Origin: a virus
Direction: 5' to 3' (one strand)
Virus record (IMG/VR): IMGVR_UViG_3300043398_000217
Coordinates: 1 to 34,453 of that record
DNA: 34,453 bases
Shown here piece by piece: positions 14,227 through 21,726 of this stretch. The position numbers and the translations under genes are program-made. A model generated the notes under the pieces. It was not told where the DNA came from. It saw only the letters and a program-made list of their open reading frames with translations, and did not search any database. Numbering within the stretch: position 1 is the first letter of the stretch; every line of letters begins with the position of its first letter.

Positions 14227-15006
14227 ATGGCTACCGCCAAAAACACCCCCAAGACAACCGCTGTTGCGACACGCAAAGCTTCTGCAGGCGGCATCGTCTC
14301 TATTCAAGAGGCGTTGAAAGCTCAAGCAGCCGCTATGGCCGGACGTACCGCGCCCCCCACCGGCAGCACCATCAAGGTCACCCAAGACAAGAAGTTTCTT
14401 CTGCCCGACGGCAACAAAGTCGACGGTCCTTTGGAGCTTGTCGTGGTGGACTTCACCAACAAGAACACCTACTACGAAGGCTCTTTCGACCCGAACAACA
14501 TCACGGCGCCAAATTGCTTTGCCATCCACCCGATCATCAAGGACATGGCACCCAGCAACAACGCGCCTGACAAGCAGTGCGACGACTGCACAACTTGCCC
14601 CATGAACCAGTTCGGCTCTGCTGGCAAAGGCAAGGCCTGCAAGAACACCCGTGTGTTGGCTGTACTGCCGCCTGATGCTGACGAGTCCACCCCGCTGTGG
14701 TTGCTCAATGTGTCGCCCACTGCCATCAAAGGTTTCGACGGTTTCGTTGGTGCGGTCAATCGCACATTCGAAATGCCGCCGATCGCAGTGGTCGTTGAGG
14801 TCGATTTCAACCCCGGCGAAACATTTGCGTCACTGACATTCAGCAACCCGCGCCCCAACGACAACCTGGCTGCGCACTTTGCCCGTCAGGAGGAAGCCCG
14901 GGCATTGCTGGCAGTAGAGCCAGACGTGAGCGGCTTTGGCCAAGCTCCCGCCAAGCCTGCTGGCCGCCCTGTCGCACGCAAACCTGCTGTCGGCGCCCGC
15001 CGTTAA
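14227..15006 (+). CDS. Cysteine-cluster protein, possibly ssDNA-binding
   Basis: A 259-aa protein. A low-complexity Ala/Thr/Lys-rich start (about 45 residues) leads into a beta-rich body containing a probable zinc site (CDDCTTCP and a further Cys at KACK), then WLLNVSPTAIKGFDGF. The tail is Ala/Pro/Arg-rich (KPAGRPVARKP). The combination of a core with a cysteine cluster, a flexible basic tail, an own regulatory element and a terminator, next to DNA polymerase, would suit an abundant ssDNA-binding protein. No OB-fold motif can be proven by eye. The start is ATG 14227. Confidence 0.72.
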   Translation: MATAKNTPKTTAVATRKASAGGIVSIQEALKAQAAAMAGRTAPPTGSTIKVTQDKKFLLPDGNKVDGPLELVVVDFTNKNTYYEGSFDPNNITAPNCFAIHPIIKDMAPSNNAPDKQCDDCTTCPMNQFGSAGKGKACKNTRVLAVLPPDADESTPLWLLNVSPTAIKGFDGFVGAVNRTFEMPPIAVVVEVDFNPGETFASLTFSNPRPNDNLAAHFARQEEARALLAVEPDVSGFGQAPAKPAGRPVARKPAVGARR

Positions 15007-15018
15007 CAAATCCCCCCA

Positions 15019-15040
15019 GGCCCTTCGCTGGGCCGTTTTT
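15019..15040 (+). terminator. Rho-independent terminator after the cysteine-cluster gene
   Basis: GGCCC (15019-15023) pairs with GGGCC (15030-15034) across a six-base loop, followed by GTTTTT. It lies 13 bases after the stop of the 259-aa gene. Confidence 0.6.
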
Positions 15041-15064
15041 CAACTGCCAACCAAAAGGAACACC

Positions 15065-15361
15065 ATGGCAAAAGCACCTAAGACCCTGTCCAAAGCCGAA
15101 GTCGCTGCCCAGAAAAAAGATCTGGCCGTCGCTATCAAAGCCATCAAGGCTGAACACGGCAAATTTGTAAGCGACCACAAAGCCGCGGAAAAGGCCTTGG
15201 CCGCCGCAAAGAAAGAAGCCGACAAGCTGGTGGCTGTGGCTCAAAAAGCCGTTGACGCCACTGCTGGCAAGCTCGCGAAAGCCACCGACAAGGCAGATGC
15301 TGGCGTAGCCAAGCTGAACGCCAAATTGGCGGCGCTGGAGCCTGCTGCGGAAGCTGCGTAA
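15065..15361 (+). CDS. Histone-H1-like Ala/Lys-rich protein
   Basis: A 98-aa protein made almost entirely of Ala, Lys, Val, Leu and Asp, with repeating AAxKxADK-type blocks (AEKALAAAKKEADKLVAVAQ). It resembles bacterial histone-H1-like or long coiled-coil proteins. The start ATG follows AAAGGAA. It would bind DNA loosely or form an extended helix. It has its own gap on both sides: a terminator lies upstream and a near-perfect hairpin downstream. Identity by composition only, so the function is uncertain. Confidence 0.7.
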   Translation: MAKAPKTLSKAEVAAQKKDLAVAIKAIKAEHGKFVSDHKAAEKALAAAKKEADKLVAVAQKAVDATAGKLAKATDKADAGVAKLNAKLAALEPAAEAA

Positions 15362-15369
15362 GTGTGGGT

Positions 15370-15393
15370 GGCATCCCCTAAATAGGGGATGCC
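15370..15393 (+). terminator. Strong hairpin after the H1-like gene (terminator-like)
   Basis: GGCATCCCCT (15370-15379) pairs perfectly with AGGGGATGCC (15384-15393) around AAAT. The following ATCGATCTTTTATC is only moderately T-rich, so termination may be partial. Copy h of the recurring element starts 6 bases later. Confidence 0.5.
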
Positions 15394-15398
15394 ATCGA

Positions 15399-15416
15399 TC
15401 TTTTATCTGTGATAGA
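15399..15416 (+). promoter_or_regulatory. Recurring element, copy h
   Basis: TCTTTTATCTGTGATAGA keeps the TTTATC-N3-GATAGA dyad seen in copies c and f. It directly follows a strong hairpin and precedes the exonuclease gene by about 45 bases. Confidence 0.5.
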
Positions 15417-15460
15417 GTCGCCAACTTTCATTTCTGTCACACACACATAGGAAGCTAAAA

Positions 15461-16021
15461 ATGAAACACATTATGCTGGACTGCGAGACGCTGGGTACAA
15501 CAGCCGACGCTGTCATCATGTCTGTTGGTGCGGTCAAGTTCGACTTGAACTCCAAGAAAATCGACGATGCAGGGTTCTACGCATCGATCGACATCGAGAG
15601 CAATCTTAGTCTTGGGCGCCGTGTCCAGGAAGACACCTTGTTGTGGTGGCTCAAACAAGAAGCCGCGGCGCAGCAAGTCTTTCACGAGGCCAAGATCACG
15701 CTCAGCGAAGCGCTGACAGACCTCAGTGACTGGATCGGAGATGACGGCTACACAGTGTGGAGCAATGGAGCAGATTTCGACCTGCCCATGCTTGCGCATG
15801 CCTACAGCCAGATAGGTGTTGCAGCGCCCTGGAAGTTTTGGAACTCCCGCTGCTACCGCACCTACAAAAACTTGCCCGGCGCCAAAGACATTCGGTTGCC
15901 CCCGTCGGGAGTCAAGCACAACGCACTGTCTGACGCTTATCAGCAAGCGCAGACGATACAAGCCATCCACGCCGCTTTGTTCGGTGCTGGAGCAACCAAA
16001 CCCACGAAAGTCAAAGCATGA
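15461..16021 (+). CDS. DnaQ-like 3'-5' exonuclease (DEDDh)
   Basis: A 186-aa RNase H-fold exonuclease. The four acidic residues and the histidine are visible: Asp7 and Glu9 (LDCET), Asp105 or Asp107 (NGADFDLP), and His153 with Asp158 (HNALSD). The length and the SVGAVKFD and WWLKQE motifs fit the group annotated as 3'-5' exoribonuclease/exodeoxyribonuclease VIII-like (Rv2179c type). It could trim DNA ends in recombination or degrade RNA; the substrate cannot be told from sequence. AGGAAG precedes the ATG, and its stop overlaps the next start (ATGA at 16018). Confidence 0.88.
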   Translation: MKHIMLDCETLGTTADAVIMSVGAVKFDLNSKKIDDAGFYASIDIESNLSLGRRVQEDTLLWWLKQEAAAQQVFHEAKITLSEALTDLSDWIGDDGYTVWSNGADFDLPMLAHAYSQIGVAAPWKFWNSRCYRTYKNLPGAKDIRLPPSGVKHNALSDAYQQAQTIQAIHAALFGAGATKPTKVKA

Positions 16022-16467
16022 GCCACATTGACGCAACGCTTGAAGAGCGCGGCAGCCGCTACGGTGATTTTTCTGACCACGCCGACATAACGCAAGACCT
16101 CAAAGATGTCATGCACAACACTCCCAACTGGGATGACTTGGCTGCAGACCAGAAAGAAGCACTGGAGATGACGGCCCACAAGATCGGTCGCATCCTCAAC
16201 GGCGACCCGGACTATCTTGATTCTTGGCACGACATCATCGGCTACATCCGTTTGGTGGAACAGCGCTTGGAGCTGATGCAACCAAAAGAACAGCCAAGAA
16301 GCGCACAGGCTACCAAGCCTGCCGCAAAAGCTGAGCGTTGCCTTGACTGCGGAGAAGTCCATGAGGACGCTATCACGCTGGACATGATCAAAAAGATGGC
16401 GCGTGAGCAAGGTTTCACCGGCGACTTCCAGGTCGTTTATCTCGACGAAGATTCCGGCGAAGCATGA
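16018..16467 (+). CDS. DUF6378-like phage protein with C-terminal Cys pair
   Basis: A 149-aa protein. The first ~85 residues (TLEERGSRYGDFSDHA, then GDPDYLDSWHDIIGYIRL) match what I know as DUF6378, a helical phage domain of unknown role that resembles MazG-like folds in its helical acidic pattern. A linker rich in Ala/Lys/Pro leads to a short C-terminal part with CLDCGEVH. Copy i of the recurring element is written within its last codons. It is coupled by four-base overlaps on both sides. Confidence 0.78.
   Translation: MSHIDATLEERGSRYGDFSDHADITQDLKDVMHNTPNWDDLAADQKEALEMTAHKIGRILNGDPDYLDSWHDIIGYIRLVEQRLELMQPKEQPRSAQATKPAAKAERCLDCGEVHEDAITLDMIKKMAREQGFTGDFQVVYLDEDSGEA
16433..16450 (+). promoter_or_regulatory. 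Possible recurring element, copy i (inside a gene)
   Basis: TCGTTTATCTCGACGAAG lies inside the 3' end of the DUF6378-like gene, 31 bases before the ATG of the next gene. The distance equals that in copies c and d, but because it is coding sequence the match may be chance. Confidence 0.3.
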
Positions 16468-16877
16468 GCAAAGGGCCAGAGAACACGTTCATTGGGTCGA
16501 TCCACCGGTATCTGCCGGTGGAGATCTACCACATGAAGAACAACAACCAGTACAACAGCGGCATCGCCGACTGTTGGTACTCCGGCAACGCATGCGACTT
16601 GTGGATTGAATACAAGTTTGTGGAACTGCCCAAACGACCGACCACGCTGATCGACCTCAGAGACACCAACAAATACCTCACCGCCCTGCAACAAAAGTGG
16701 CTAGAGGACCGGTTCAACGAAGGTCGCAACGTCGGGGTCATAGCGGGCTGTAAAGCAGGCGGAGTCGTGTTCCCTGGCCTTCTTTGGCAGTCGCCAATAC
16801 AAACTTCTGCGTTCGTCGAAAAAGCGCAGTCGCGAAAGTCAGTTGCTGACTGGATCGCAGCCCAGACCCATGGATGA
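16464..16877 (+). CDS. Small PD-(D/E)XK-type nuclease
   Basis: A 137-aa protein with a compact nuclease pattern: Glu20 in an early helix, GIADCWYSG with Asp36, then IEYK with Glu49 and Lys51, which suits the PD-(D/E)XK core used by VRR-NUC and Holliday-junction resolvase-like enzymes. Many phages carry such a small endonuclease in the replication block, where it could cut branched DNA. The start overlaps the previous stop; the end overlaps the next gene by eight bases. Specificity is not known. Confidence 0.78.
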   Translation: MSKGPENTFIGSIHRYLPVEIYHMKNNNQYNSGIADCWYSGNACDLWIEYKFVELPKRPTTLIDLRDTNKYLTALQQKWLEDRFNEGRNVGVIAGCKAGGVVFPGLLWQSPIQTSAFVEKAQSRKSVADWIAAQTHG

Positions 16878-17085
16878 GAAATACCTTGAATACGCTGAAG
16901 AGCATGCAACCGCCCAGGTTCAGTGCGGTATCGAGAATGCGCGCAAACGCGCAGGCCCGCCGCCGGGTTTCGACGGCACGTGCAGCTGTGGTGACTCGAT
17001 CAATCCCGCTCGGGTAAATCTCGGCTACTATCGCTGCCTGTACTGCCAGACTCAACAAGAGCGATTAGGGAGGCAGTACCGTTAA
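16870..17085 (+). CDS. DksA/TraR-like C4 zinc-finger protein
   Basis: A 71-aa protein. An N-terminal helix (EYAEEHATAQVQCGIENARK) precedes a four-cysteine knuckle: CSCGDSINPARVN then YYRCLYC. This is the DksA/TraR zinc-finger pattern; short forms bind the secondary channel of host RNA polymerase and change promoter choice. In a phage it could redirect host transcription. I start at ATG 16870, overlapping the nuclease gene by eight bases; an in-frame start at 16843 is less likely. Confidence 0.82.
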   Translation: MDEKYLEYAEEHATAQVQCGIENARKRAGPPPGFDGTCSCGDSINPARVNLGYYRCLYCQTQQERLGRQYR

Positions 17086-17098
17086 TTGGAGGTTAATC

Positions 17099-17494
17099 AT
17101 GACTTTTGAAGGCCACAACGAACTCTACCCGGCGCTCGAAGCTGTGTTGAAGGAGGCCCTGGAACCGATGGACTGCAACCAGCTGTTCAATTTACCGCAA
17201 ATCAAAACACTGGCGCCGTCTGCAAACAGAGTTTCCGACTACCTTGGGGTGCTATACCGCAAAGGCCTTGTCAGCCGTGTCGCGGCCACTACAGACAACT
17301 CTGGCAGAAGCCGCACCCGGTGGGCGTATATATGGCGCAACAAGGGTACGCCGGAGTGGCGAGAACCTCCCGAAGCCCAGATCTACAAACCCAAAACAAT
17401 CGCTGACAGGCCCAACCTCTACATTGCAGAAGATGGCGAGTTCATCAACATAGAACTGCCTGGCTTCTCGATCAAGATCAAGAAAACAAAGTAA
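17099..17494 (+). CDS. Winged-helix-like hypothetical protein
   Basis: A 131-aa protein preceded by GGAGG. Residues ~10-80 read like a winged helix-turn-helix (ALEPMDCNQLFN, then NRVSDYLGVLYRKGLVSRV, then a strand with RTRWAYIW), as in phage regulators or replication initiator parts. The C-terminus is beta-rich with a basic end (FSIKIKKTK). It closes the transcription unit: a terminator follows directly. Regulator is the best guess, with moderate certainty. Confidence 0.7.
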   Translation: MTFEGHNELYPALEAVLKEALEPMDCNQLFNLPQIKTLAPSANRVSDYLGVLYRKGLVSRVAATTDNSGRSRTRWAYIWRNKGTPEWREPPEAQIYKPKTIADRPNLYIAEDGEFINIELPGFSIKIKKTK

Positions 17495-17513
17495 TCTGGG
17501 CCGACCGAAAAGC

Positions 17514-17534
17514 ACCCGCTTAGGCGGGTTTTCT
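17514..17534 (+). terminator. Rho-independent terminator before copy j
   Basis: ACCCGC (17514-17519) pairs with GCGGGT (17524-17529) around TTAG, followed by TTTC. Copy j of the recurring element begins 13 bases downstream. Confidence 0.65.
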
Positions 17535-17546
17535 TCGCCCTTTAAA

Positions 17547-17565
17547 TCGTTCATCTTTTAAAGAT
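17547..17565 (+). promoter_or_regulatory. Recurring element, copy j
   Basis: TCGTTCATCTTTTAAAGAT ends exactly where the ATG of the 83-aa gene begins (17566). One core base differs (TTCATC for TTTATC). Like copies d and h it directly follows a terminator-type hairpin. The gene has little room for a normal ribosome site, so the transcript could be nearly leaderless. Confidence 0.4.
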
Positions 17566-17817
17566 ATGTTAAACGAAGCCGAAAGATCTCAGGCCGAGGC
17601 CTATGGCTGGATTGTCTGCCGGGTGTTTGATTCCAAAACCGAACGCGTGACCGTGCAAGTCCTACCGGCTGCAAACAACGCCGTGAAAAACGCCGAAGAC
17701 CTGATGAAGGTCGTCATTCACCGAGCACAAGCCAACGACCCTTTTGCACAACGTGTGCTCAAGCTCGTGATGGACAGCATGAACCCGCCCGAGCCGGGGA
17801 AGAGGAAAAAAGCATGA
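17566..17817 (+). CDS. Hypothetical protein (83 aa) upstream of ligase
   Basis: An 83-aa protein with a strand-like part (GWIVCRVFDSKTERVTVQVL) and a helical part (AEDLMKVVIHRAQ), ending in a basic tail (PGKRKKA). It overlaps the ligase start by four bases, so the two are co-translated. The AAAGAT directly before the ATG is a poor ribosome site. No family is recognised. Confidence 0.62.
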   Translation: MLNEAERSQAEAYGWIVCRVFDSKTERVTVQVLPAANNAVKNAEDLMKVVIHRAQANDPFAQRVLKLVMDSMNPPEPGKRKKA

Positions 17818-18689
17818 ATTTCAAACCCATGTTGGCATCCCCTGCCGACGTAGAAACAATCCGATACCCGGTGTTTGCCAGCCCCAAGCTGGATGGGATT
17901 CGGTGCTCAGTCGTGAGAGGCAAAGCGCTAACCCGTGCGCTCAAAGACATACCCAACGACGACATACGGCGCCTGCTGAGCGACCCCGTGTTTGAAGGTT
18001 ACGACGGTGAGTTGATTGTCGGTAGTCCGACCGACCACGACGTGTACCGCAACACAGTCAGTGGCGTTATGAGCAAAGACGGCAGCCCGAACTTTGTCTA
18101 CCACGTGTTCGATCTACACACCGAGCCCGAACCCTGGGCCACTCGGTTTCAACGGCTGCAAGAGGGCTACCTGCCCTCTTACATCAGTGTGTTAGAGCAC
18201 AAGTTGATTGAGCACCCAGACGACCTACTGACTTATGAGGCAGCTCGTACTGCAGAGGGCTACGAAGGCGTGATCCTGCGCAAGCCTGACGGCCACTACA
18301 AGTTTGGCCGCAGCACTGCCAAGGAAGGTCTGCTTCTCAAGCTCAAGCGTTTTGAGGACAGCGAGGCCGTTGTGCTCGAAGTCATCGAAGAGATGTTCAA
18401 CGGCAACGAAGCCACGACCAATGAGCTGGGGCGCACCAAACGCAGCAGCCACAAAGAGAACAAACATGGCAAAGGGCGCATGGGTGCGCTATTGGTCAAA
18501 GACGTTAAGACAGGCGTCGAGTTTCAGGTCGGTACGGGCTTTAACGACAACGACAGGGTGCAGTTCTGGGAAGACCGCTTTGCGCAGCCCGGCGCGCTGA
18601 CAGTCAAGTACAAGTTCTTCCCCGTCGGCGTCAAAGACAAACCCCGCCACCCGGTTTACCTGGGCCTACGCGACAAGCGCGATCTATGA
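17814..18689 (+). CDS. ATP-dependent DNA ligase
   Basis: A 291-aa minimal ligase that seals nicks after AMP transfer to its lysine. Motif I is KLDG (25-28, Lys25 accepts AMP). Later motifs are GELIVG, the motif IV-like EGVILRKP, and LLKLKR (motif V). A C-terminal OB-like part follows (MGALLVKDVKTGVEF, TVKYKFFP). The length suits small phage ligases of the T7-like kind. It is coupled to the genes before and after by ATGA overlaps. It joins Okazaki fragments made by the phage polymerase. Confidence 0.92.
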   Translation: MNFKPMLASPADVETIRYPVFASPKLDGIRCSVVRGKALTRALKDIPNDDIRRLLSDPVFEGYDGELIVGSPTDHDVYRNTVSGVMSKDGSPNFVYHVFDLHTEPEPWATRFQRLQEGYLPSYISVLEHKLIEHPDDLLTYEAARTAEGYEGVILRKPDGHYKFGRSTAKEGLLLKLKRFEDSEAVVLEVIEEMFNGNEATTNELGRTKRSSHKENKHGKGRMGALLVKDVKTGVEFQVGTGFNDNDRVQFWEDRFAQPGALTVKYKFFPVGVKDKPRHPVYLGLRDKRDL

Positions 18690-18895
18690 CAACACAAATC
18701 CCCCACATATCCGGCAATGCCGAATACCGATACCCCGCTGCGGGCGACCCGCCCTGCCCCCGCGGAACCAAGTGTCTGATCCTCACCCGCCTAGGCGTCT
18801 GCGTCATTGGCGTGTGGGGTGACGACGCTCTGGCCTGGGCGCCTCTACCAAAACGTGACCATGAAAAGGAGAGCAAGATCCATGATCTCTCGTGA
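18686..18895 (+). CDS. Small hypothetical protein (69 aa)
   Basis: A 69-aa protein beginning at the ligase stop (ATGA at 18686) and overlapping the dUTPase start by 14 bases. The beta-rich core (KCLILTRLGVCVIGVWGDD) holds three cysteines. Its tail sequence (KRDHEKESK) is shaped by the ribosome site of the next gene. No family is recognised. Confidence 0.6.
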   Translation: MTTQIPHISGNAEYRYPAAGDPPCPRGTKCLILTRLGVCVIGVWGDDALAWAPLPKRDHEKESKIHDLS

Positions 18896-19544
18896 ACGAC
18901 TCGCTGAACACCTGCTGCTGCAAAACCAACTCAACCGGGTGGTCAACCCTGATTGGGTGCAAGCACGCTACAACTGGACCCGCGCCATCATGGTCGAAGG
19001 GGTCGAATTGCTCGATCACTACGGATGGAAATGGTGGAAACAGCAAGAGCCCAACACCGCCCAGGTGCACTTGGAACTGGTTGATATCTGGCACTTCATC
19101 CTGTCCAACGAGCTGGCTGCCTGTGATGGCGACGCCGAGGAGGCATTGGGCAACCTCTCTTACGCCCTGAAGAACCCCCAGTATCTGGCGCCTATGGGCT
19201 ACAGCAATGTGGACGTTCGAGGGCTGAACGCACGCGATCTGACCCACGTACTGGTGGCCAACGCCGCTGCCAGCCACGTCCACATGACTGCGTTTGATCT
19301 GCTGATGTACCAGACCCAGCTCAGCTGGGAGAAGCTCGATCTGCTGTATCGCACCAAGAACATTTTGAACGTGTTCCGCCAACGCCATGGCTACAAGGAG
19401 GGCACGTACATAAAGACCTGGTTCGGCAAGGAAGACAACGAGGTCATTTATGACCTGTTGGAGGCCAAGCCTGACGCCACCACCCAGATGCTTACCGAGA
19501 AGCTCGAAAGCATCTATTCACAACTTGCAAAGGAAACCGCATGA
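18882..19544 (+). CDS. Dimeric all-alpha dUTP diphosphatase (dUTPase_2 family)
   Basis: A 220-aa enzyme converting dUTP to dUMP, which keeps uracil out of DNA and makes substrate for ThyX. Family marks are RAIMVEGVELLDHYGWKWWK, the acidic helix ELVDIWHF, and the late block RQRHGYKEGTYIKTWFGKED, typical of the all-alpha NTP pyrophosphatase superfamily (dUTPase_2, also MazG relatives). I use ATG 18882 because AAGGAG (18866-18871) precedes it; an in-frame ATG at 18861 lies ahead of that site. It is coupled to the next gene. Confidence 0.9.
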   Translation: MISRERLAEHLLLQNQLNRVVNPDWVQARYNWTRAIMVEGVELLDHYGWKWWKQQEPNTAQVHLELVDIWHFILSNELAACDGDAEEALGNLSYALKNPQYLAPMGYSNVDVRGLNARDLTHVLVANAAASHVHMTAFDLLMYQTQLSWEKLDLLYRTKNILNVFRQRHGYKEGTYIKTWFGKEDNEVIYDLLEAKPDATTQMLTEKLESIYSQLAKETA

Positions 19545-19777
19545 GACTTTACCTGGTCACCGCCAACGAATCCCCGCTGAACAGCATCTGGGCTGGCTCA
19601 CAAAGTGAAGCCGCCAGCGCACGAAAGACACTCGTCGAACAAGGCGCCAAGCGCAAAGATTTGATGACCCAAGAGGTTGAAGTGCCCACCAAAAAAGAAG
19701 AGCTGATTGGGTTCCTCAACTTACTCGCCTCTGGCGAAGACGTCGTTGCTATTACTCAAAAGCTGACGGCGCAGTAA
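19541..19777 (+). CDS. Small hypothetical protein (78 aa)
   Basis: A 78-aa protein starting at an ATGA overlap with the dUTPase. It has a beta-alpha start (LYLVTANESPLNSIWAGSQS) followed by a helix of charged residues and KKEELIGFLNLLASG. This resembles small adaptor-like phage proteins but I do not know the family. It ends four bases before the HTH gene. Confidence 0.6.
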   Translation: MRLYLVTANESPLNSIWAGSQSEAASARKTLVEQGAKRKDLMTQEVEVPTKKEELIGFLNLLASGEDVVAITQKLTAQ

Positions 19778-19780
19778 ACC

Positions 19781-20161
19781 ATGCACCCTGCGCGCACGTT
19801 GGGCCTCGTCGAGGCTGCATCCTTGCTGCGTGTCCATAAGGACACGTTGCGGGAGCGTGCGCGTGTGGGGTTAATACCCGGAGCAAAGATCGGTAGGTCG
19901 TGGGTCTTTCTGGAGGCCGACTTGGTCGCCTTCATGCAGGCCCAGTACCACAACCAGGAGCATTCATGTCTATCTACCAACGGAAAAACACCCACATCTG
20001 GTGGGTCAACATCTCGCACCCAAACCACCCTCGCGTTAGACGTTCGACTGGAACGACTGATCGCGCAGAAGCGCAGCGCATCCACGACGAGATCAAAGCC
20101 GAACTCTGGAAGCTCGCGCCAACTGCTTCACTCCCTGGCAACACGTGGGGCAAAGCCGTAA
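19781..20161 (+). CDS. Excisionase-like helix-turn-helix protein
   Basis: A 126-aa frame. Residues 7-53 form a MerR/HTH_17-type DNA-binding unit (LVEAASLLRVHKDTLRERAR, GAKIGRSWVFLEADL), as in recombination directionality factors. Lying directly before the integrase, it is the best candidate for Xis. Its remaining ~73 residues are Ser/Thr/Arg-rich and overlap the integrase coding region by 196 bases. This tail may be readthrough of an open alternative frame or a genuine extension. No strong ribosome site precedes ATG 19781. Confidence 0.7.
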   Translation: MHPARTLGLVEAASLLRVHKDTLRERARVGLIPGAKIGRSWVFLEADLVAFMQAQYHNQEHSCLSTNGKTPTSGGSTSRTQTTLALDVRLERLIAQKRSASTTRSKPNSGSSRQLLHSLATRGAKP

Positions 20162-20937
20162 ACGCCTGGCTCGATATCGAAGAGCGCAGCGAATCCGAAC
20201 TGCTGAGTCTGCGCAAATTCAATTCTTTGTACGCAGACCGCCCACTGACACGCATCAAGGGTGACGACATCGCCAAAGCGCTCAGCTTTTGCCGCACAGC
20301 AGGCACGCACACGCGCTACCGCACCATGATCGTGGCCATCTTGAACGTAGCCAAAAAGCGCAGATGGTTGGCTGAAGTCCCTGACATACCGGTGCGCCGC
20401 GACAAGAAAAAGAAGACCCGCGAATGGATCACACACGAACAATGGGAACGGCTTCATGACGAGTTACCCGCACACCTTGTGGCACCAGCAGCGTTTGCAG
20501 TCAATACAGGACTGCGTCAGTCAAACGTGTTCAAACTCCGTTGGACCGATGTTGACCTGGACCGAAAACTTGCCGTCGTACATGCTGCCGAGACCAAGGA
20601 CGACGATCACTTGGCAGTCCCGCTCAACGACGAGGCCCTCAAGGCCATCGAGTCCCAGAAAGGGGTACACCCTGAGTTCGTCTTTACGTTCAGGCGCAAA
20701 CCGATGGCGAAACCGAAGTACGCCTTCACCGACGCGTGCCGGAGAGCTGGTGTACCTGAATTCACCTGGCACGGCTTTCGTCACACCTGGGCCACTTGGC
20801 ACGTCCAGAACGGCACGCCTCTTGAGGTACTGCAGAAACTGGGTGGCTGGGCTGACCTTCGTATGGTACTCAACTACGCGCACCACTCGCCGGGGTTTGC
20901 AGCGCAATTTGCCAACAACGTGAGGAAGAAAACATGA
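19966..20937 (+). CDS. int: Tyrosine-family phage integrase
   Basis: A 323-aa site-specific recombinase. I use ATG 19966, five bases after AGGAG (19956-19960). An N-terminal arm-binding beta part (TRSTG-like STGTTDRAEA) precedes a SAM-like core-binding helix region, and the catalytic domain shows Arg184 (TGLRQSN), Lys211 (ETKDDD), the HGFR box (269-272), Trp295 (GGW) and the nucleophile Tyr304. It should recombine the attP at ~22480-22530 with a host tRNA-Val gene. All catalytic residues are present, so it is expected to be active. Confidence 0.93.
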   Translation: MSIYQRKNTHIWWVNISHPNHPRVRRSTGTTDRAEAQRIHDEIKAELWKLAPTASLPGNTWGKAVNAWLDIEERSESELLSLRKFNSLYADRPLTRIKGDDIAKALSFCRTAGTHTRYRTMIVAILNVAKKRRWLAEVPDIPVRRDKKKKTREWITHEQWERLHDELPAHLVAPAAFAVNTGLRQSNVFKLRWTDVDLDRKLAVVHAAETKDDDHLAVPLNDEALKAIESQKGVHPEFVFTFRRKPMAKPKYAFTDACRRAGVPEFTWHGFRHTWATWHVQNGTPLEVLQKLGGWADLRMVLNYAHHSPGFAAQFANNVRKKT

Positions 20938-21170
20938 TCTCCACTGAAGCACTGCACGCTTTGCTGAACTTGAGCGTCCTCGACGGTTTTCTTGCCGCCG
21001 TTAAAGCCCACCACAAGGAGTACGGCGAAGAACTTGGTTACGCCGTGGTTGCCTTAGATCGCATACGCCAGCACGTCCTAGCCACTGCGCCGGACCTTGC
21101 CGAAATATATACCGGACCGAAGAAGCGCAAACCTGTAGTTACCGGCAACGCAAGAGGGAAACATGAGTGA
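20934..21170 (+). CDS. Small hypothetical protein after integrase
   Basis: A 78-aa helical protein (TEALHALLNLSVLDGFLAAV, YAVVALDRIRQHVLA) starting at an ATGA overlap with the integrase, with a basic end (GPKKRKPVVTG). It is co-translated with the next gene. Function unknown. Confidence 0.65.
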   Translation: MISTEALHALLNLSVLDGFLAAVKAHHKEYGEELGYAVVALDRIRQHVLATAPDLAEIYTGPKKRKPVVTGNARGKHE

Positions 21171-21726
21171 CGACAACTCGGACAAAGGGCAGTTGCGCCG
21201 CGAAATCATTGCGCTCAGCCTTGCCGATTCTTGGGAAGAAGCAAAGCGCGAGTGGGGTCTCTCGCATGTTGAATACCGTGACGAGGGGTATTGCTTATGT
21301 GGCAAACGGATTAAAGAGCACTGCTACATAACCAACCGTAAAAACAACAACACGACACACGTAGGCAATGAATGTATCAAGCATTTCGACGGCGCTATTG
21401 CACACGCAGAGCACACCAAAGAAATCTTCAAGTTGGTCAAAAAGATAGACAAGAGCGTCTACCACCACCCGGGGGTACGGGCTGTTGCCATCGCGTATGC
21501 GGCTGGTTGTCTAAGCCTGGCGGACATTCAGTTTTTAGCCGGCAAAGAAAAACGTCGGCATTTGTCTCCGAGCCAGATGCGCTGGATGCGCGACATCAAC
21601 AACCGCATCATCCGGGGCTTGATGGCCAACCCAGACAAGTACATCCCTGATAGGAGAAAACATGATCTCAAAAGCAGCCAAAGCCGCGGCCATCCTGGTT
21701 TTTACCAGTGGCGTTCAGGACTATGA
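21163..21726 (+). CDS. Hypothetical phage protein with treble-clef-like Cys/His motif
   Basis: A 187-aa protein. A probable zinc site lies in residues ~43-75: CLCGKRIKEHC, then VGNECIKHF. The pattern C-x-C-G ... C ... GxxCxxHF occurs in many phage proteins near integrases. The rest is helical, with RWMRDINNRIIRGLM. The last 21 residues overlap the next gene by 65 bases, and its GGAGAA ribosome site lies inside. The overlapping tail may simply be an open frame without a natural stop. Confidence 0.72.
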   Translation: MSDDNSDKGQLRREIIALSLADSWEEAKREWGLSHVEYRDEGYCLCGKRIKEHCYITNRKNNNTTHVGNECIKHFDGAIAHAEHTKEIFKLVKKIDKSVYHHPGVRAVAIAYAAGCLSLADIQFLAGKEKRRHLSPSQMRWMRDINNRIIRGLMANPDKYIPDRRKHDLKSSQSRGHPGFYQWRSGL

